The notes: generated from the sequence alone by a model not told the origin. DNA of 64,000 bases from Diplonema papillatum (GCA_030068145.1 JAPJBO010000286.1:62001-126000); one strand, 5' to 3'. Counted from the first letter of the stretch, positions 49,746 through 61,084 are shown. Numbers and translations are program-made.

Positions 49746-50576
49746 CATTGAGCTCTTGCGCTCAGCTCTGCACGCTCTCTTGGGGCAATACGTGTTTGAA
49801 AACGCGCTTGCGCCGGCACGAAAACCACGGTTTTACCCTGTGATTTGCGTAGTCTAAGGATTACGGGCATGGCAGCTGGTACAAGACGCACCTCCAAAAG
49901 ATTCCAACACGGGACGTGAAGGACATTGGATGCCTCGATAACAACCCTTGGTGGTGAAGGCGAGACCTGCAACCCATTGCCTGTACGGCAGTTCCCCTGC
50001 TGCCTGCTAGTGACACAACCTTCAGAGAGAACACAAGGGTGCTGAAGATGCCCACCGCCGTCGACGCCCGCCGGCGCTAGCGGGAGACAACGAGACTAAC
50101 GATCCCGTTCGAACGGCGTTGATTGGCGAAATTGAAGTTGGAGCCAAAGCAAATCGGCGGTCGAAACCGCGCCTTTGGCGTTTTCAAGAGGGTCGCGTTC
50201 AGTTGGCGTCCGCTGGTTGCCAACGCAACACGCTGAACAAAGGTTCGAGACGACGAGCCGAAAAACACGCTTGGCTGCGGTGCGCCCAGGAGGCGTCGGC
50301 ATCCACGCACGATTCGCTTGAAAGGACTGGAATTCCCCGCTACCCGTTAGCCACGGTAGTCGACCACACTACCGTCAAAAGCTGATCGAGCAGAAGGTCT
50401 TGCTTGCACTTTGAAGTCGTGTGCTATCACTCGATTGACCTGTTTCATCCACACACCGCTGATATTGCTAGCGTTGGTTCTTATCTCGGTCAACTGTATC
50501 CACCTCGACACCGCGGTTTTAAGGCCACGGAGTTGAATCGAGTCGGATTCTTCCGTGAGGTAGGCGATTCCGTCAG

Positions 50577-50750
50577 ACCTGTTGGGTGGCCGCGGGGACA
50601 TGTCGTTCCAAGTCGACATCATGCCTGAGGGGTTCACTGTCGCTGAGATGACTTCGAACGTCAAGCACCGGCCCGAAGACGACATGGAATGCGACGAGTG
50701 GATGTACGAGTTGGAGAGGGTGAAGGCTGAACACGAAGCCCGGGCCGGAG
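50577..50750 (+). CDS. possible exon of an unidentified gene
   Basis: An acidic, natural-looking frame: GDMSFQVDIMPEGFTVAEMT, then KHRPEDDMECDEWMYELERV and KAEHEARAG. It ends exactly at a textbook donor, GTAAGTATT (50751), with a possible acceptor CCGTCAG before 50577. The donor is followed by TTTTTTGTACAAGCATCTGC, which resembles a family A start. No family recognised. Confidence 0.4.
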
Positions 50751-51226
50751 GTAAGTATTTCCCTTTTTTGTACAAGCATCTGCTTGTACAATGTGGCAAT
50801 GTCACAATCTGCGCTGTCCTATTCCGGGCTCGTCTTCAGCGCGAGCCCAAATCAGACGAACACCACGTGGCTGCGTTCCGGCGCTCTCCTGTCGTTGCAC
50901 CGTCGGATCCCTTCAGGATACTTGACAGGCCTCTAAAGACCAGGGCAACAGTTGCACGACGAACGCCTCCAGGCAAACCATTACTTCGGCTGTGCGCGGA
51001 AATCCAAGGCACGCTGGCACGTTTCTCTCTTTGCGGGTTGCTGCCTCTGCGCACACTCGACTGCAATTAAAATCGCAGGCGAGCTGGCAGGCTTTTGAAC
51101 CAATGACCTGGCGGCGTATTAAATACTGCCAGTTCTCAAAGGATGCCAGTATTGTCACCCGCTCTTTGGGTGTGGACTTACACGCGTTTTGATTGCAGCA
51201 CACCCTTGCTTTGATTCAGGCACACT
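50751..51226. other. no recognised gene (left flank of the piggyBac element)
   Basis: The flank ends GATTCAGGCACACTTTAA. Its continuation after the element is CTCCGTTTCCGAGGCTGGGC. The joined site resembles the uninterrupted repeat at about 15995-16031 (GGGCACACCCTCTTTAACTC, then CAGCTTCTGAGGCTGG). Confidence 0.5.
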
Positions 51227-51267
51227 TTAACCCTTTACCGACCGGGGGGGGGGGGGGGGGGGGGGGG

Positions 51268-51560
51268 CAGCGCTCTTGTTAAGGATCAGCCACTTTGGCC
51301 GGATGGCCGGATAAACCAGACCCCCCCCCCCCCCCCCCCTCTACAGTGCAGTTGCCTTGGAGGCTGGGTGGTCAAATTCTCCAAGGTGAAATGGTCAAAA
51401 TTCCCTGCCAAAAGTGGGCCCACAAAAATTTTCCAAAGTGTGGTATTTGGGGTATTTGGGGCAAAAAAAAATTTTTTTTTTCTGACCGCCCACCGTGGTG
51501 ACCACCTTAGAGTGTGACAGGTGCGTCTCCCCCCTCCACAGTGAAAATAGCCTGAGGGGG
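51268..51560 (+). repeat. ~300-bp repeat inside the piggyBac element, copy 1
   Basis: CAGCGCTCTTGTTAAGGATC, GTCTACAGTGCAGTTGCCTT-like block, CCAAGGTGAAATGGTCAAAA, CACCGTGGTGACCACCTTAG and CCACAGTGAAAATAGCCTGA. A second copy is at 54163-54460. Long G and C runs bound both. Confidence 0.85.
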
Positions 51561-51574
51561 GGGGGGGGGGGTAG

Positions 51575-52786
51575 GGGGGGTCAAAAGCTGTCAAAATAGG
51601 TCATTTTTTTGGGAACCACATAGGGGCTCTTAAAAGGCAATAAAATTTGGTAAACCACCCCAGAACCGTATAGAAAAGCCTAAAACATGCTTTTTGGCTG
51701 CTGAAGTGCCCCGAAAAGGCCTTTTTACAAGTGCCCAATTTTTGGACTCAGGGTGGACACCGTTTGGTACCGGTGTTCTTCTTTTTAGGTGACAACCCCA
51801 AAAATAGTGACAGCATGAACCGAAGAAGGAAAACAACACTGCCCAAACCTATGTATTTTTACTCAAAAGACTTTCCTGAGAGTTGGGGATGGTGGGGCTT
51901 CGTAGGAGGCATCGACAAGCGACTCAATGAGGTACGGCTTCGTAACGTGCCGCCCCCTCGAGTCCTTGACGTCAGCGCCAGCTTTCGTAGTGGCCTGTGT
52001 CGTGTAGCGTGCTACCGCAAGCTGCAGATACCCTGCCCTGAGCTGCTATGTCGTGGCAGTCCTATAAATCCACCGCCGAACCTTTTCGTTCAAGTCCAGT
52101 TTTCTATTTTTGTTCAAGCTCAACGTGCGTTGGGGTTAGGTACCAGAGATACACCCCGGTGACCAGTATTGTCTTCCGTGCGTGTGCAATGCGACCCTTT
52201 CGGGGTGGTGTACGAAAGGCGAACTTGAATAAAAGACACTGTCGCGTGCATCCCTTCAACAAAAACGTTGGAATCTGGAAAATCCCACTACGGATGAGAG
52301 CATCTCATTGTTTTTCTCGGAAAGACATCGAACTTTGTGAATATCGCTCTAGCAGAAGTTCGGGGAAGAGCTGCTGCCTGCGGTGTCAACAACACCTCAG
52401 CTTGCGCAAGACCCAGAGAACCTTTTGGGACGTTGTTAACCATCCAGACGAGCAACGTTCATAGCTGCCTTCCTCCTGGGTGTCGTTCGCCCTTTTGTTG
52501 CTTCCATTTGTGGCTGCCTGTACGTGATTGTAGTCTCATCTTTGCATGGTATGAACAGTGAAGCACACCCACAGGCTGCTAGCCGGTACCAAACGGTGTC
52601 CACCCTAAAACCATCAACTAATACACCCCCCCCTGGGCCATTTTCCATGAAACTTCCCCCAAAAACACGTTTCCGGGCATTTCTGAGGCGGGTTGCATGT
52701 TTTTTTAGCCTTAAACTGCCGTTAAGTCTACAGGCTGAAAATGTCACCATTTTGACGCAAAAAAAGACCTTTTGACCCCCCCTAGG
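51575..52786. mobile_element. nested element with ~200-bp imperfect inverted repeats
   Basis: The left arm runs GGGGGGTCAAAAGCTGTCAA to GGGTGGACACCGTTTGGTAC (51773). The right arm starts at 52583 with GTACCAAACGGTGTCCACCC and ends TTTTGACCCCCCC. The arms are imperfect in the middle but agree at both ends. The interior has no recognised coding domain. Confidence 0.65.
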
Positions 52787-54105
52787 GCTATGTAGGATGG
52801 AAACGTTGGAAACGTTTCCGTTTCCGTTTCCGTTTCCGTTTCCTTCTTTTTGGCGGTGGATGGAAACGCCGTTTCTTTTCAAAAGAAACGGCTGGTATGC
52901 CACTAGTATACTGGCTGAAGGTCCGACCGGAAATGTGTTCCGAACGGCGGACCCCGCAATCCAGTGGGAAACCATGGACAAGGAGGCTCCGAAAAAGAGG
53001 GAGGAAAGAAGCATAAGAGTTGCGACCGCGCAACCACACGCATCCGGTTGTGATGACTTTGAGGTCTGCAGCTCTTTATACCAATGGCTGTTGTGGCGAC
53101 GATGCTCTGTTGATGCGAGGCCGTTAGCCAGCGCGCTGAAGACGATCGGGAAAGCACATCCGCTTCCAATAATAGGCTATACAGATACGATCGTTCAGGA
53201 CAGCGGGAGCACCGCCGCACCACAGGCTACAAGACCGGGGGTTTTCAGCGGTGTAAGACAAAGAGGGAGTGCAATCAGCATCAGGAGGTGAGAAGGGCAC
53301 ACATATGCCGGGGCAATGTTGAACCCGCCAGAAAAGCGATGGCCACGCAGTAACGTGTGTGTTAAACATCGATTGCCACAGTGCACCTTGCATACGACGA
53401 CGGGTGGCAACCGTCACCGGAAGGGGCACCATCGGGCGGTGTTGTCGGAGCATAGACAGCGACGGCAGGAAGAACCCCACCGACAATGCAGAAGAGGACT
53501 GCAGATTCAAAAAGCCCCACTCGGCACGGCCGCCGATACAAGTAAACATGAGAACGTGGGTTGGAAGCAGCGGAGGACGAAGTGGATGGGTAGGCACAGA
53601 ACAGTGGAATCTGGTGTCAGAAAACCTCAGCATCCGCATGTGACGATATTCTGCATCATTAGCTTGTGGTTTTCTATTTGCTCGTCTCAGATCGCCGACG
53701 AAAGAAACCGGTGAGCATCAGCGACTGCTCTGCACAAACGAGACCGCGACGACACACAAGAAGGGGCCGAGCCAAGTCGAAGAACAGCCCAGGAAGGGCC
53801 CTGAAGAGTCAGAGAGCCCGCCAGAAGACGGAGGAAGAGAAGTGCCCGCTGGTAGATCAAAAGAAGAAGGTGATCCCGCCCTCTGAAAGGAAAGCCAAAA
53901 TTTGGCTGGAAACGGACACCCGACGGACACACAGAAGGACCCGCGAAGTGGTATCCTATAGGACCCCTCAGCATGAGGAGCCTTCCGGCGTTTCTTTTAA
54001 AAGAAACGGAAACGTTTCCGTTTCCGTTTCCGTTTCCGTTTCCATATTTCGAAAAAACTAAAAGAAACGGCGTTTCCATCCAACTTAGCCCTAGGGGGGG
54101 GGGGG
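52772..54105. mobile_element. nested element with ~115-bp inverted repeats carrying GTTTCC hexamers
   Basis: Left: CCCCCCCTAGGGCTATGTAG, GATGGAAACG, a (TTTCCG)n run, then CGTTTCTTTTCAAAAGAAAC. Right: TTTCTTTTAAAAGAAACGGA, a (TTTCCG)n run, GTTTCCATCCAACTTAGCCC, TAGGGGGGG. It overlaps the previous element at the C run. The interior shows no recognised domain. Confidence 0.65.
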
Positions 54106-54535
54106 GGGTCAGCCGGCTGATGGATGGATGGATGGTTCTTAACAAGATGCCTGGGGGGGGGCCAGCGCTCTTGTTAAGGATCAGCCACTTTGGCCGGATG
54201 CCGGATAAAGGCCGGATAAACCCAGACCCCCCCCCCCCCCACCGTCTACAGTGCAGTTGCCTTGGAGGCTGGGTGGTCAAATTCTTTAAGGTGAAATGGT
54301 CAAAATTCCCTGCCAAAAGTGGGCCCACAAAATTTTCCAAAGTGTGGTATTTGGGGTATTTGGGGCAAAAAAAAAATTTTTTTTTTCTGACCGCCCACCG
54401 TGGTGACCACCTTAGAGTGTGACAGGTAGCGTCTCCCCCCTCCACAGTGAAAATAGCCTGAGGGGGGGGGGGGGGGGGGGTCAGCCGGCTGATGGATGGA
54501 TGGATGGTTCTTAACAAGATGCCTGGGGGGGTTAT
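54090..54535 (+). repeat. ~300-bp repeat copy 2 between two copies of a 65-bp spacer
   Basis: The spacer GTCAGCCGGCTGATGGATGG, ATGGATGGTTCTTAACAAGA, TGCCTGGGGGG occurs at about 54107-54160 and again at 54481-54530. Between them lies copy 2 of the 51268 repeat (54163-54460). Confidence 0.8.
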
Positions 54536-54854
54536 TCTGAGGAAATTGCCTATTTTCGGGTACACTTCGTCCGGGGTGTATCAAGCCGCCGACAGCAAGA
54601 TTTGTGGCATCCGAGGGGTGGAACTAAGCGCATTTTCGTCGATCTTTTCATTGCGGCCATTTGCCGCAACAGGTATCCAGGCTTTTTGCCGTGCGAAAGC
54701 TGTTCCAGGTCGGCAGGGTGTGAAGTTGTTTCCCGCTATTCATTGGTCCTGCAACCATCGTCGAGTGCGCTATTGGTTCGCAGTGTTCTTCTCGCCTCTC
54801 TCCGGGTTCGTTTCGGTCGCTGCCTCCCATTCGTGCTGGTCTTGTATCAGGCAC

Positions 54855-56370
54855 TCATGTCATGTTCGGCGTGCAGGGGGGCCGGGCCGTCGCAAAAGTA
54901 TCGTGTCCGGTTGGCCAGGCGTTGCTCAGCCAGCCACCTGGAAACTTTACGAAAGAATGAGAGTGAAAGAATAAGCTCTGCCACGGAAGGTATGAAGAGA
55001 GACGAAATTGGTAGCGAGATTGCACTCCTACGCGTCGAAAAAGTAGAAGGCGATCCAAGCACAGCCAGGTCTTGCGCTCGTTGTGCGCAGGGCTGTTGTT
55101 TGACTGGAGACTGCGCTTCCTCCCGCGCTTGAATGGGCGCCCGTTGGGATCCTTGAGTCGGCGCTGCGCGTCCTTCAAGTTCGGGTCGTCGAATTTGTGG
55201 TCCTGCTTGGTGTGAAACCGCCCAAAGCAGGGTGCAGGGCACAATGGCACACCACACTGCTTGCACATGTATTGGACGTCCTTGCGCTGCACGTGGCACT
55301 TGCAAGTCGTCCGGCGGTCCAGGGGCACAAGGTAGTGGGTTTTACCGTCAAGCCGGCACGGATGATCGTCAGCACGTGACGGAGTACTTGGCGAGAATGG
55401 GGTCGACGGTGCGCTGTCCTGCTGCGATTTGGTGGGAGTCGTGGGTTCGGGGCCGGCACTTACCTCATCCGGTTCTGTGCTGCTGTCATCGGCAGGATCT
55501 GCGTTCAGGAGCCCCGCAATAAGCGCACGCTTGAAGTTAGCGAAGGAAAAGCTCTGCAGATCGTCTTTGTGGAGATGTTTCCAAATAACAGATGCGTTGA
55601 GGCACGAAACTTCCAACAAGTAGAAGAAAAGCTTCAGGTACCACCTCCGACCCTTCATGAGCCGGCCACAACTGGCCATGAGCTGGTCGCTGAGGTCGAC
55701 ACCGCCCATGTACGCTATTGAGGAAAACAATGTTCACGGGACGCTGTGCTTCGTACTCCTCCCTGTGCGTTGTGTCTCCTGTAACACGGCGATACAGGAT
55801 TGTCTTCATGCAGTCCGGCGAGAGTACGAATCCAATGCCATGCGTGTGGCAAAACTGCTGAACTTCAAAGCAATCCAGCGACCTCAAGCTCCCCACGCTC
55901 GTTTTCTTCTCATGGAAGTTCTCTTCTGCAAAGTTGAGGAGGACAGCCTTAGTCGGGAGATCTGTCTTTCCGGTAGTTCGCCATGCAAGTGCACGCCACA
56001 ACGCGATGTAGGCGCATTCACACCCCTTCTGCTCGTTTCTCAGTCTCAGTGTCACCCCGGGTATGGACCCGAATTCGCGCCTGCTTCGGTGGTCGTCGTA
56101 CTGCTCCAGGGAATCAACGACGGTGCACGTGCGAAAGGTGTCCGCAGGCAACTTTCTCAGGAAGTCATCCACAGGCCCCATACCCTCTGTCCACCCATCT
56201 ACCGGCTGCTGAGGCTTCCCAGTCTGCTTTTCAGGTTTCTGCGCACGGGAAGGGGACTTTCTCGGCTTCACCTCTTCCTCATCCGTCGACGAGCTGTCCG
56301 ACTCTGTCTCGGACGATGTGCTTTCTGAATCGCACACTTCATCACTGACAATCACGCCTTTCCTGACCAT
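54855..56370 (-). pseudogene. piggyBac transposase, frameshifted and lacking the first catalytic region
   Basis: Two frames on the minus strand meet near 55730. The downstream one holds AYMGGVDLSDQL, the hallmark with the third catalytic Asp, then WYLKLFFYLLEVSCLNASVI and a C-terminal cysteine-rich domain (CKCHVQ, YMCKQCGVPLCPAPCFGRFH) that binds the transposon ends in known piggyBac proteins. The upstream frame starts MVRKGVIVSDEVCDSESTSS, an acidic N-terminus, and ends EEYEAQRPVNIV, which fits the residues just before the hallmark. Between them I do not find the expected D...FKGR and D...Y.D segments with catalytic Asp one and two. The protein is therefore neither continuous nor complete. 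Confidence 0.8.
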
Positions 56371-56981
56371 TTTTTGCAGTTCTTTTGTTCAGTCCGCAGT
56401 TCTGTCCTGCTCGTTTTTTTGTTACCGGTGCTGATATTTCAAAATCCGTGTGTGACTGGCCCAAGAAAACCTCCCAGTTTTCTGGGGACACCTCGAGTTC
56501 CAGCCGTGAAAAAAGAGGGGGGGCAGGCACTCTTTTTTGTCGGCAGTTGCTTTAATGGAAAGATACGCTAAGAAATCTTTAAAATACGTCCCTTGGGTGC
56601 CGGATTAACCACAGGGGCACCCTTCGGGAGCTACTCATGATATTCGCTGCATTATCTACGCATATATGCGTAGATGGTCGGTAAAGGGTTAACTCCGTTT
56701 CCGAGGCTGGGCCTCAGCTTGTAGATTTGTTCTCGATGCTCACGGCATCCTCTGCTGTGTATGCACTCTAAGAAGCTCCCTTACTTGGTCAACCAAGACG
56801 CACCTCACGTTACGGTAGAGAGTCTTGCCTCTTCTCTGTTCTATTCCTGCGCAGAGTGATATGCTTACAGTTAGCGCGAAGATCAAAGTGGTGAGAGTTT
56901 CATTCGAGCGACTAGCTTTTCGCCAGAATCGACCCAAAAATGCCTTTTGATGTCTGAACCCACAACACACACACACACACA

Positions 56982-57386
56982 GTGCCCGGCCCCGTCCGCT
57001 CGTCGCTGCCGCACCATAGCGCGGACGCAGCGGCCGCGTGTGGCGTGAAGCTGTCGCGGTCATGTTCGGTGTCCCGCACGGACACGTTTCCGTCGTCTCT
57101 CTCGTTCCAGTCGTCCATCCGGTCGGGTTGTGTGCGGACGGCGCTGTCTTCCAGCTCGAGGACCCATGGCAGGTCCGTCCACCTGCAGGTCCCAGCCACG
57201 TTCCCCGAGGTGTCCGCAGGATCGTCAACTTGCTCTCCTGATGGCGACCCACACAGCGCGGCGCAGAGTGTCACGCGGGCGCAGGTTTTGCGGTACAAAG
57301 AAGCGCTGGCGGGCCTGCTTGTCTTCATCCTCGTTTCCGTATCGACGGCTGGCTTGGCTGCGTTCACAGCGTGGTCGTGGCTTTAG
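56982..57386 (+). CDS. unidentified small protein with C-terminal hydrophobic segment, copy 1
   Basis: The frame follows a CACACACAG, a possible acceptor. About 130 codons: Ser/Thr/Arg-rich (SRTDTFPSSLSFQSSIRSGC), then AQVLRYKEALAGLLVFILVS and VSTAGLAAFTAWSWL with a stop at 57384-57386. The end would make a single membrane helix. The opposite strand is also open (56912-57367) and rich in D/E, so coding strand is not certain. No family recognised. Confidence 0.35.
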   Translation: MPGPVRSSLPHHSADAAAACGVKLSRSCSVSRTDTFPSSLSFQSSIRSGCVRTALSSSSRTHGRSVHLQVPATFPEVSAGSSTCSPDGDPHSAAQSVTRAQVLRYKEALAGLLVFILVSVSTAGLAAFTAWSWL

Positions 57387-57470
57387 AACCGATGCTATGC
57401 ATGCTCGCGGCGAGGCAATCTCAAGGGCATGTTTTGCCGGAGACACTTGGATCGATAATCAGCCTGATGT

Positions 57471-57881
57471 GTGAACTCATATCGCACAGTCCGCTCGTCG
57501 CTGCGGCACCATAGCGCGGACGCAGCGGCCGCGTGTGGCGTGAAGCTGTCGCAGTCATTGTGTTCGGTGTCCCGCACGGACAAGTTTCCGTCGTCTCTGT
57601 CGTTCCAGTCGTCCATCCGGTCGGGTTGTGTGCGGACGGCGCTGTCTTTCAGCTCGAGGACCCATGGCAGATCCGTCCACCTGCAGGTCCCAGCCACGTT
57701 CCCCGAGGTGTCCGAAGGATCGTCAACTTGCTCTGATGGCGACCCACACAGCGCGGTGCAGAGTGTCACGCGGGCGCAGGTTTTGCAGTACAAAGAAGCG
57801 CTGGCGGCCTTGCTTGTCTTCATCCTCGTTTCCGTATCGACGGCTGGCTTGGCTGCGTTCACAGCGTGGTCGTGGCTTTAG
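57471..57881 (+). CDS. unidentified small protein, copy 2
   Basis: The same frame as copy 1 with three codon-length differences (SQSLCSVSRTDKFPSS) and the same C-terminal hydrophobic stretch. An intact frame in two copies mildly favours coding on the plus strand. Confidence 0.35.
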   Translation: MNSYRTVRSSLRHHSADAAAACGVKLSQSLCSVSRTDKFPSSLSFQSSIRSGCVRTALSFSSRTHGRSVHLQVPATFPEVSEGSSTCSDGDPHSAVQSVTRAQVLQYKEALAALLVFILVSVSTAGLAAFTAWSWL

Positions 57882-58042
57882 AACCGATGCCATGCATGCT
57901 CGCGGCGAGGCAATCTCAAGGGCATGTTTTGCGGGAGACACTTGGATCGATGATCAACTTGATGTGTGAACTCATATCGCACAGTCCGCTCGTCGCTGCG
58001 GCACCATAGCGCGGACGCAGCGGCCGCGTGTGGCGTGAAGAT

Positions 58043-58160
58043 GGTCAACCACGCATGAAATGAAAATCAAAGACTGGCAAATGAAAGAGACTGGTATTCA
58101 TTAGGCAAGAATGCTAATCACTAGAGTGAGTCAATCACATTCTGAATCGGAGCAGCACTC
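58043..58160 (+). repeat. family L repeat, copy 2
   Basis: 119 bp inserted in block three; see 43565-43682. Confidence 0.85.
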
Positions 58161-58177
58161 AAGGTGTCGCGGTCATT

Positions 58178-58513
58178 GTGTGCGGTGTCCCGCACGACAA
58201 GTTTCCGTCGTCTCTGTCGTTCCGGTCGTCCATCCGGTCGGGTTGTGTGCGGACGGCACTGGAAGACAGCTCGAGGACCCATGGTCCTGCAGGTCCCAGC
58301 CACCTTTCCCGAGGTCTCCGAAGGATCGTCAACTTGCTCGCCGGGCTGGAAGACAGATCGAGGACCCATGGCGACCCACACAGCGCGGCGCAGAGTGTCA
58401 CGCGGGCGCAGGTTTTGCGTTACAAAGAAGCGCTGGCGGGCCTGCTTGTCTTCATCCTCGTTTCCGCATCGACGGCTGGTTTGGCTGCGTTCACAGCGTC
58501 GTCGCGGCTTTAG
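58178..58513 (+). pseudogene. copy 3 of the small protein frame, 5' part lost
   Basis: The front is replaced by family L. The middle has a deletion and a changed frame (PAGPSHLSRGLRRIVNLLAG), then the frame returns to DPHSAAQSVTRAQVLRYKEA and the hydrophobic end. Confidence 0.6.
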
Positions 58514-58674
58514 AACCGATGCCATGCATGCTCGCGGCGAGGCAATCTCAAGGGCATGTTTTGCGGGAGACACTTGGATCGATGATCAACTTGATGTGTG
58601 AACTCATATCGCACAGTCCGCTCGTCGCTGCGGCACCATAGCGCGGACGCAGCGGCCGCGTGTGGCGTGAAGAT

Positions 58675-58792
58675 GGTCAACCACGCATGAAATGAAAATC
58701 AAAGACTGGCAAATGAAAGAGACTGGTATTCATTAGGCAAGAATGCTAATCACTAGAGTGAGTCAAGCACATTCTGAATCGGAGCAGCACTC
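58675..58792 (+). repeat. family L repeat, copy 3
   Basis: Same as the copy in block three, with one base different (AGTCAAGCAC). Confidence 0.85.
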
Positions 58793-58809
58793 AAGGTGTC
58801 GCGGTCATT

Positions 58810-59145
58810 GTGTGCGGTGTCCCGCACGACAAGTTTCCGTCGTCTCTGTCGTTCCGGTCGTCCATCCGGTCGGGTTGTGTGCGGACGGCACTGGAAGACA
58901 GCTCGAGGACCCATGGTCCTGCAGGTCCCAGCCACCTTTCCCGAGGTCTCCGAAGGATCGTCAACTTGCTCGCCGGGCTGGAAGACAGATCGAGGACCCA
59001 TGGCGACCCACACAGCGCGGCGCAGAGTGTCACGCGGGCGCAGGTTTTGCGTTACAAAGAAGCGCTGGCGGGCCTGCTTGTCTTCATCCTCGTTTCCGCA
59101 TCGACGGCTGGTTTGGCTGCGTTCACAGCGTCGTCGCGGCTTTAG
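58810..59145 (+). pseudogene. copy 4 of the small protein frame
   Basis: The same state as copy 3, including the deletion and the frame change. Confidence 0.6.
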
Positions 59146-59230
59146 AACCGATGCCATGCATGCTCGCGGCGAGGCAATCTCAAGGGCATGTTTTGCGGTT
59201 CAAACAGTTCGCTGGGAAGCCGCGTCGTTG

Positions 59231-60454
59231 CGCACGTCGTTGAAGCACGAGCTGAAGGGACGCATAAAAGGAAGGGAAAACTCGTTCAATTGTCATTCAT
59301 GAATCAACCAACTTGCGAGATGGAAGAAAAGGTCTCAACAAGGTTGAAGAAACAACCTGGTGAAGTCACTTTGGGGGAACACGGAGGGTGGGCAATTTTC
59401 CAACGGTTAGTTAGGGGAAACAACCCACTACCTGTGTTGTTCGTACGTGCACTTCCGCACCTCCTCTGTACACAAATTCCCTCAGTGGGGTGCTGCAAGA
59501 GGCCGCGTTTTTGCGCACGTCGTTGAAGCAGAAGCTGGGGGGAACCTTGAGCCGTGACCTCCTATCACCGGAGGGAGGCCGCGTCGCTGCACAGGAAATC
59601 TCGCCTTTGCGGCTGCAGCAGGATTGGCCGCAAGCCACTCCAGCCGATTTACAGGCGTGCGAACGCCCTCCACTTTCGCCGGCTTCAAGTTCGACGTCGA
59701 TCTTCGGGCTTCCACGAGATACAGACCTTTGTTGGCCCATCTACCGCATCATACCGCCGTGCGTATGGAAGGTCCCCAGCGAATAGCACAAACTGGCACC
59801 ACAGGCGACCACGAATCTGATGAACCCTGTGTCCTGGTCCATCCAGGGGAAGGAAGGAGGAGGAAGTTCAAGGGAACTCAATTCCACCAAACCGCATTTG
59901 AACTCATTTGCGCGCGCACATTGGCGGCGTGGTACCCGCAGATACGAAAGGGTCTCTTAGCGCGAGAAAAAGCGGGTGTCACGTCTTCACCTCCAGCTTG
60001 CTGCAGCGTCCAACGTGCCCCCTGCTGGTACTTGGCCAACCTTACACTCACGCAATCAAAAGACGAAAACCCCCGTTCCCATGAATTCTTGCCTCCGGTT
60101 GAGTGTCGGTAGACCCTCGCTGTTCTCAGCGATTCCACCTCGCTCCCCAGTCGCCCGCGGACGCTTCGGTTGGCCATTTTTCCTTTGCACAGTGCGAAAG
60201 GCTGGGTGGTGTCCCCTGTTTGAGTGGCGAGATGCGGAAGGGCATCTCTACCGCATAGATGCTGCAGCGCATCTCATTTCAGCTCGCTTCGCTGTGTGCG
60301 GGGCGTACAAAAAGGGGCAAACGGTGGGGCTTGCGGATTGTCAGTTTCATGCTATACTTACTCCTCCAACCTCGTTTCTTGCGAGTGGACACGAGGAGTC
60401 CGACAAGGGCAAACATAGAGATTCCCCGCCACGGCAACTACTTTCGCGTGGACG

Positions 60455-60486
<32 letters not shown>

Positions 60487-61084
60487 TGGTCCTCTGACAG
60501 AGTGAGCCGATGCCTCTCATCTCACCTTTAAAACACGGCTGAGTCACGCATGTTCTTGACGAGCGCCCGACATGCGTCGCAGTCGTTGGGTGGTATTGAC
60601 AAGGGGTTCCATCGGACACTCGGATGAGCTTCGTTACTTCACCGCCGCAGGTTCGGCGCGCCGAAAGCGCTACAGTAAGCTTGCTGTGTGTCTGTGTGTA
60701 TGTGTGACCCACTTGAACGTGGTGCCCTCCCAAGCTGGCTAGCCAAGGTGAAAGTGAACGACAATGTCTACAGCCCTCTCCACTACCCGCCTCCCAGCCG
60801 CAGTGTTATCGTGCCAGCTAGGGCAGGAGTTTCTGCTCTTCGTATTGTCTGACGAGAACTGCCTAGAAAAGTTTTCTGCTCTTCGTATCGTCTGACGAGA
60901 ACTGCCTAGTAGTAGAAAAACTTGAATTTTTTCTTTGAACCAACCACACCCTGAAGGCTTAACCTTAAAACTCGAAGCAGTCTTAAAAACCGCACGCAGG
61001 CCCACCCACCGGGTTTCTCTGCGAGCCGCCCTGCCCTACTTGGCTTTCGTTCTTCCTGGTGTCATAGAGCATACCGGTATTCGA
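59231..61084. other. no confident gene; family H repeat at 60486-60640
   Basis: The word CGCGTCGTTGCGCACGTCGT with TGAAGCACGAGCTG (59217) returns at 59506 and in part at 59580, a local duplication. An AGT run lies at 60458-60485, followed by the family H copy (GGTCCTCTGACAGAGTGAGC). The frame at 60120-60420 (FGWPFFLCTVRKAGWCPLFE) is open but unidentified. Confidence 0.4.

Larger units (their letters stand above)
51231..56688 (-). mobile_element. piggyBac-type DNA transposon, complete ends, broken transposase
   Basis: The ends are perfect 13-bp inverted repeats: CCCTTTACCGACC at 51231 and GGTCGGTAAAGGG at 56676-56688. TTAA stands on both sides (51227-51230, 56689-56692). TTAA target sites and CCC...GGG ends are diagnostic of the piggyBac superfamily. 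The transposase remnant reads on the minus strand at 54855-56370. The half away from the transposase is filled with other repeats, so the 5.46-kb length is inflated by nesting. A 22-bp perfect palindrome (ATCTACGCATA and its complement) lies just inside the right end. Confidence 0.92.
56982..59230 (+). repeat. four tandem copies of a coding block (two ~495 bp, two ~632 bp)
   Basis: Starts: 56982, 57475, 57985 and 58617. Copies one and two are about 95% alike. Copies three and four are nearly identical to each other, carry family L (119 bp) as an insertion near the start, and share a deletion in the middle. Copying of a pair therefore followed the insertion. Confidence 0.88.
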
